Shown here: positions 14,214 to 16,235 of the stretch, piece by piece | How the letters are laid out: each line of letters starts with the position of its first letter | Position numbering within the stretch: the stretch's first letter is position 1 | Assembly (NCBI GenBank): GCA_964479445.1 | Contig: CAYZMH010000077.1 | Span: 1 to 16,235 of the forward strand | Length of the DNA stretch: 16,235 nt | Source: CAYZMH01 sp964479445 | GTDB taxonomy: Bacteria > Bacteroidota > Bacteroidia > Bacteroidales > GCA-2748055 | Direction of reading: 5' to 3' | The notes under the pieces: generated by a model | Told to the model about the DNA's origin: nothing | What the model saw: the letters and a program-made list of their open reading frames with translations, nothing else | Database searches by the model: none | Translations under genes and position numbers: made by a program

Positions 14214-15443
14214 GGATTCTAAAAAACTTTTCTCACTGGTTGCCATGATATCCGGGAAGCGTTGCCGGCACGCTTCCATAAGGGGTTGCCGGGGGTAACC
14301 ATTCTTTTCCGCGAAATGCAGGAATTTCAGGATCCAGAACATGTTGAAGCGGTTCCGGAACCGTTTGGTGAATGTAGTGTGGCTGGCGGTGTTTTGCAGG
14401 ATCTCGCTGTACGCGGAACGGAAATTACTGTCTGACAGAAACATACGCAGTACCGCAGGTTGTTTGTTTTCCAGGGATTCGGGGGATGTGTTCGGGTAAC
14501 CGGCCAGGCATTGCTGAAAGAAGGGGTGCAGCATGCGGAACGGTTCGTGGTGGTAGGTGAGATAGGGTTTTCCGGGTTGGTCAAGCTGGCGTTGCACGGC
14601 AGGTCCGGTCCCGAACGGAACGCGGTTGGAGGGGCGCGGTGAGGGGTGCACGGTGGTGGTGTTGCATTCGCTGAACCGGCCGCGGGAGGCAACTTTCTGG
14701 ATGAAGTAGAAATCTTCACCGCCCTGGCGGCGGTTCATTCCGCCGGCGGCGCAGTAGGCGTGGGCGGTGACGGCGAAGGCGGAACCGACCGTGTGGAAGG
14801 CGTAGGGATAGCCGGTGGATTGCACGGAGGCGAGGTAGTAGCGTTGGTGGAGTTCGTAGCGGGTAATGGCCTGGTAGACTTCACCGGGATAGGGTTTGCC
14901 GGGGTGGGATGCAGGATCCAGGGGATGGGTGAAGCGGATGGCGCATCCTTCGGACTGATTGGAGGAAAGGTGGTCTGGTACCGATCGAAGGTAGTTGGGT
15001 TCAACGAGGGTGTCGGCGTCCAGGGAGAGGAGGATGCCATGGGGCTGACCGGTGAGGTTCAGGCGGTGGATGGCTTCGTCCATGGCCAGTTTCCGGGCGA
15101 GTCCGGCCCCTGCCCCGCGTGCCGGGAGGTTCTCTTCCATCAGCAGGTGGAAGGTGATGCGGGGGCGCTTGTGGGTGGCGATCCACTGCCTGGTATGTTC
15201 GAAGGTTTGGCGGTTGGCCTGGAGGGTTTCCGTTGAGGCGTTTTCGGCGCTGTTGATCAGGATGATCACCTCGGTCTCGGGGTGATCCGGGGGGGCTGAA
15301 AACAGCGAATCCAGACTGCGGGTGAGTCCGGATTCGTTCAATGCGGGAATGGTGACGACCTGGCGGAGGGTTTGTTCCGGGTACACCCGGATGAACGGCT
15401 CATGAAGGGCATGCTTCTCCAGGTAGTCGTCTGCCCATTTCAT
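14187..15443 (-). CDS. Family 2-like glycosyltransferase with repeat-derived C-terminus
   Basis: A 418-residue soluble protein without evident membrane segments. The GT-A fold marks are VVTIPALNESGL (29-40), a nucleotide-binding strand with VIILINSAEN (59-68), the DxD-type motif LLSLDADTLVEPN (138-150), the acceptor-side VGSAFAVTAHAY (219-230) and GGEDFYFIQKV (241-251). It would transfer a sugar from a nucleotide donor; donor and acceptor cannot be read. The C-terminal half (FRMLHPFFQQCLAGYP ... FNMFWILKFLHFAEKNGYP) is not a domain I recognise. Its last residues LRLQTSCR and the TAA (14213-14187) are encoded by a copy of the CTGCAGGACG/GCGCAGG repeat that borders an assembly gap, so the original end may differ. 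Its ATG overlaps the stop of ompH by one base (TAATG), pointing to one transcript. Confidence 0.82.
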   Translation of the reverse strand: MKWADDYLEKHALHEPFIRVYPEQTLRQVVTIPALNESGLTRSLDSLFSAPPDHPETEVIILINSAENASTETLQANRQTFEHTRQWIATHKRPRITFHLLMEENLPARGAGAGLARKLAMDEAIHRLNLTGQPHGILLSLDADTLVEPNYLRSVPDHLSSNQSEGCAIRFTHPLDPASHPGKPYPGEVYQAITRYELHQRYYLASVQSTGYPYAFHTVGSAFAVTAHAYCAAGGMNRRQGGEDFYFIQKVASRGRFSECNTTTVHPSPRPSNRVPFGTGPAVQRQLDQPGKPYLTYHHEPFRMLHPFFQQCLAGYPNTSPESLENKQPAVLRMFLSDSNFRSAYSEILQNTASHTTFTKRFRNRFNMFWILKFLHFAEKNGYPRQPLMEACRQRFPDIMATSEKSFLESLRLQTSCR

Positions 15444-16075
15444 TACTCTTCGGTCTGCTCGGCACTGTACTCCTCACTGTACTCCTGGTTGAGTCCGCGA
15501 ATCACCTCACGGGTGATGTTGAAGGCCGGGTTGCCGTAAAGCAGGTTGCCACCGAAAGAGTAACTGAAAATGTAGTCATACCGGCTATCGGCATTGTACT
15601 TTTTCAGGTACTGCTCGATCTTGTCGATCATCTGGCGGTTCTTCACCGCGCTCTCCTCCTGGAGCTGCATGGAGTAGTTGTTCTGCATGTTCATCAGGTT
15701 TTGCTCCTCCTGCTGCAATTGCTGTTGCAGCTGCTGCGCTTCACTGCGTGTGACGAGTCCGCGCTGCATCTTATACTGCGCATCTTCCACCTTCTTGTAG
15801 TAATCCTGCGTTTTATTTTCAAATTCGGATTCCATCTGCTGCTGTTTGCGTGCCAGCTGCTCCTGGAGGTCTACATACATATCCCAGTTTGCCAGTACCG
15901 TATCTATATTGAAGTAGGCTATGGAAGCCTCTCCGGCTACTGCAGTGGTGGCGGTATCCGTACCGGACTCTTCGGGGGTTGCTTCCGTCGCGGGGGCACC
16001 GGTAAAATGTAGGATAAACAGGGCAATCACGGCTGCAGCCAGGATTCCGTTGATAATGAGATTTGTCTGTTTCAT
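15443..16075 (-). CDS. OmpH/Skp family protein, membrane-anchored with coiled coil
   Basis: A 210-residue protein from ATG 16075; the frame is open nine codons further, but MKQTNLIINGILAAA is the natural start and is correctly placed below the promoter. An N-terminal hydrophobic segment (about residues 6-24) acts as signal or anchor; a Thr/Glu-rich stretch (about 28-45) follows, then IAYFNIDTVLANWDMYVDLQ, the typical start of the OmpH/Skp domain, and a long Gln/Glu-rich coiled coil (about 60-140; QQQLQQEEQNLMNMQNNY). The C-terminal part YDYIFSYSFGGNLLYGNP ... ITREVIRGLNQEY is also typical. Skp-type proteins hold unfolded outer-membrane proteins in the periplasm; that role is inferred. It overlaps the glycosyltransferase start by one base. 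Confidence 0.88.
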   Translation of the reverse strand: MKQTNLIINGILAAAVIALFILHFTGAPATEATPEESGTDTATTAVAGEASIAYFNIDTVLANWDMYVDLQEQLARKQQQMESEFENKTQDYYKKVEDAQYKMQRGLVTRSEAQQLQQQLQQEEQNLMNMQNNYSMQLQEESAVKNRQMIDKIEQYLKKYNADSRYDYIFSYSFGGNLLYGNPAFNITREVIRGLNQEYSEEYSAEQTEE

Positions 16076-16099
16076 TGCAAGGTGTTTTGTTTGAGGGTA

Positions 16100-16107
16100 C
16101 AAAGATA
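16100..16107 (-). promoter_or_regulatory. Probable -7 element of the ompH-GT promoter
   Basis: On the minus strand TATCTTTG (16107-16100) is an exact TAnnTTTG, 24 bp upstream of the ompH ATG. Upstream is a T-rich stretch with TTTG only 15 bp away, so the -33 element is not ideally spaced. The promoter lies between ompH and the repeat cluster at 16137-16235. Confidence 0.55.
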
Positions 16108-16136
16108 GAAGAATTGGAAAAACAAAAAAGTGGTCT

Positions 16137-16235
16137 CACGCAGAGCCGCAGGTTGTTTCACGCAGAGGCGCAGAGGCGCGGTTGATTCTGCAGGACGATT
16201 CTGGCACGCAGAGCCGCAGGTTGTTTCACGCAGAG
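16137..16235 (+). repeat. CGCAGAG-type repeat cluster, continues past the window edge
   Basis: A 31-bp block (CACGCAGAGCCGCAGG, TTGTTTCACGCAGAG) occurs exactly twice, at 16137-16167 and 16205-16235, a 68-bp period. Between them are GCGCAGAG and GCGCGG octamer pieces, GTTGATTCTGCAGGACGATT and CTGG. These show the full unit of the family: TTTCA, (N)CGCAGAG octamers, then a GTT-ATT link and CTGCAGGACGATT. No gene is visible in it, and it ends at the window border. Confidence 0.88.

Noticed and set aside
13948..14298. Plus-strand frames running through the 14085-14184 gap
   Set aside because: They exist only because N codons are read as open; their peptides are repeat translations (HAEGCFTRRV).

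Overview
The window comes from a member of the Bacteroidota, probably a gliding or gliding-related marine or anaerobic lineage near Bacteroidales/Marinilabiliales; I cannot place it lower. The evidence is a gldE-gldD pair, a bacterial geranylgeranylglyceryl phosphate synthase, promoters of the Bacteroidota type (TTTG, 19-21 bp, TAnnTTTG), few Shine-Dalgarno sequences, a Cys-type lipoprotein-like sulfatase and an HU / small basic ribosomal protein / RNase G cluster.

Layout. Positions 1-4054 hold a minus-strand run ssb, gldE, gldD, 4'-phosphopantetheinyl transferase and GGGP synthase (3' end cut by the window edge), with gene overlaps of 11 bp (gldE/gldD) and 1 bp (PPTase/GGGPS). Positions 4218-7375 hold three plus-strand genes: an alpha/beta hydrolase lacking an obvious catalytic His, a DUF2809 membrane protein and a secreted sulfatase. 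They separate ssb from mutY (7515-9073, minus), which normally sit side by side in this phylum, so this looks like an inserted accessory block. Divergent from mutY are hup (HU), a 30-residue bS22/mS38-like basic protein ended by a strong terminator, and rng (RNase G). After rng lies a frameshifted remnant of another alpha/beta hydrolase and a 37-bp tandem repeat, then dsbD. On the minus strand at the right are ompH (Skp-like) and a GT2 glycosyltransferase that overlap by 1 bp.

The most unusual content is a family of GC-rich short repeats built from an octamer NCGC(A/T/G)GAG, often after TTCA and often followed by CTGCAGGACG. Clusters lie at 7366-7430, 7632-8149, 13996-14216 (around a gap) and 16137-16235. 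They form the last codons and stop of the sulfatase and the glycosyltransferase, abut the dsbD stop, and occupy about 0.5 kb inside the C-terminal 8-oxoguanine-recognition domain of mutY, where they are read in frame as NSTTGE(T/A)QV and TQRRRDA-like peptides. In mutY the repeat periods are 27 (54) and 60 bp, all multiples of three; outside genes they are 17, 22/30 and 68 bp. Both 100-N scaffold gaps lie in these repeats.

No CRISPR array, tRNA, rRNA, transposase, integrase or reverse transcriptase was recognised. All family calls are from reading motifs; no database search was run.
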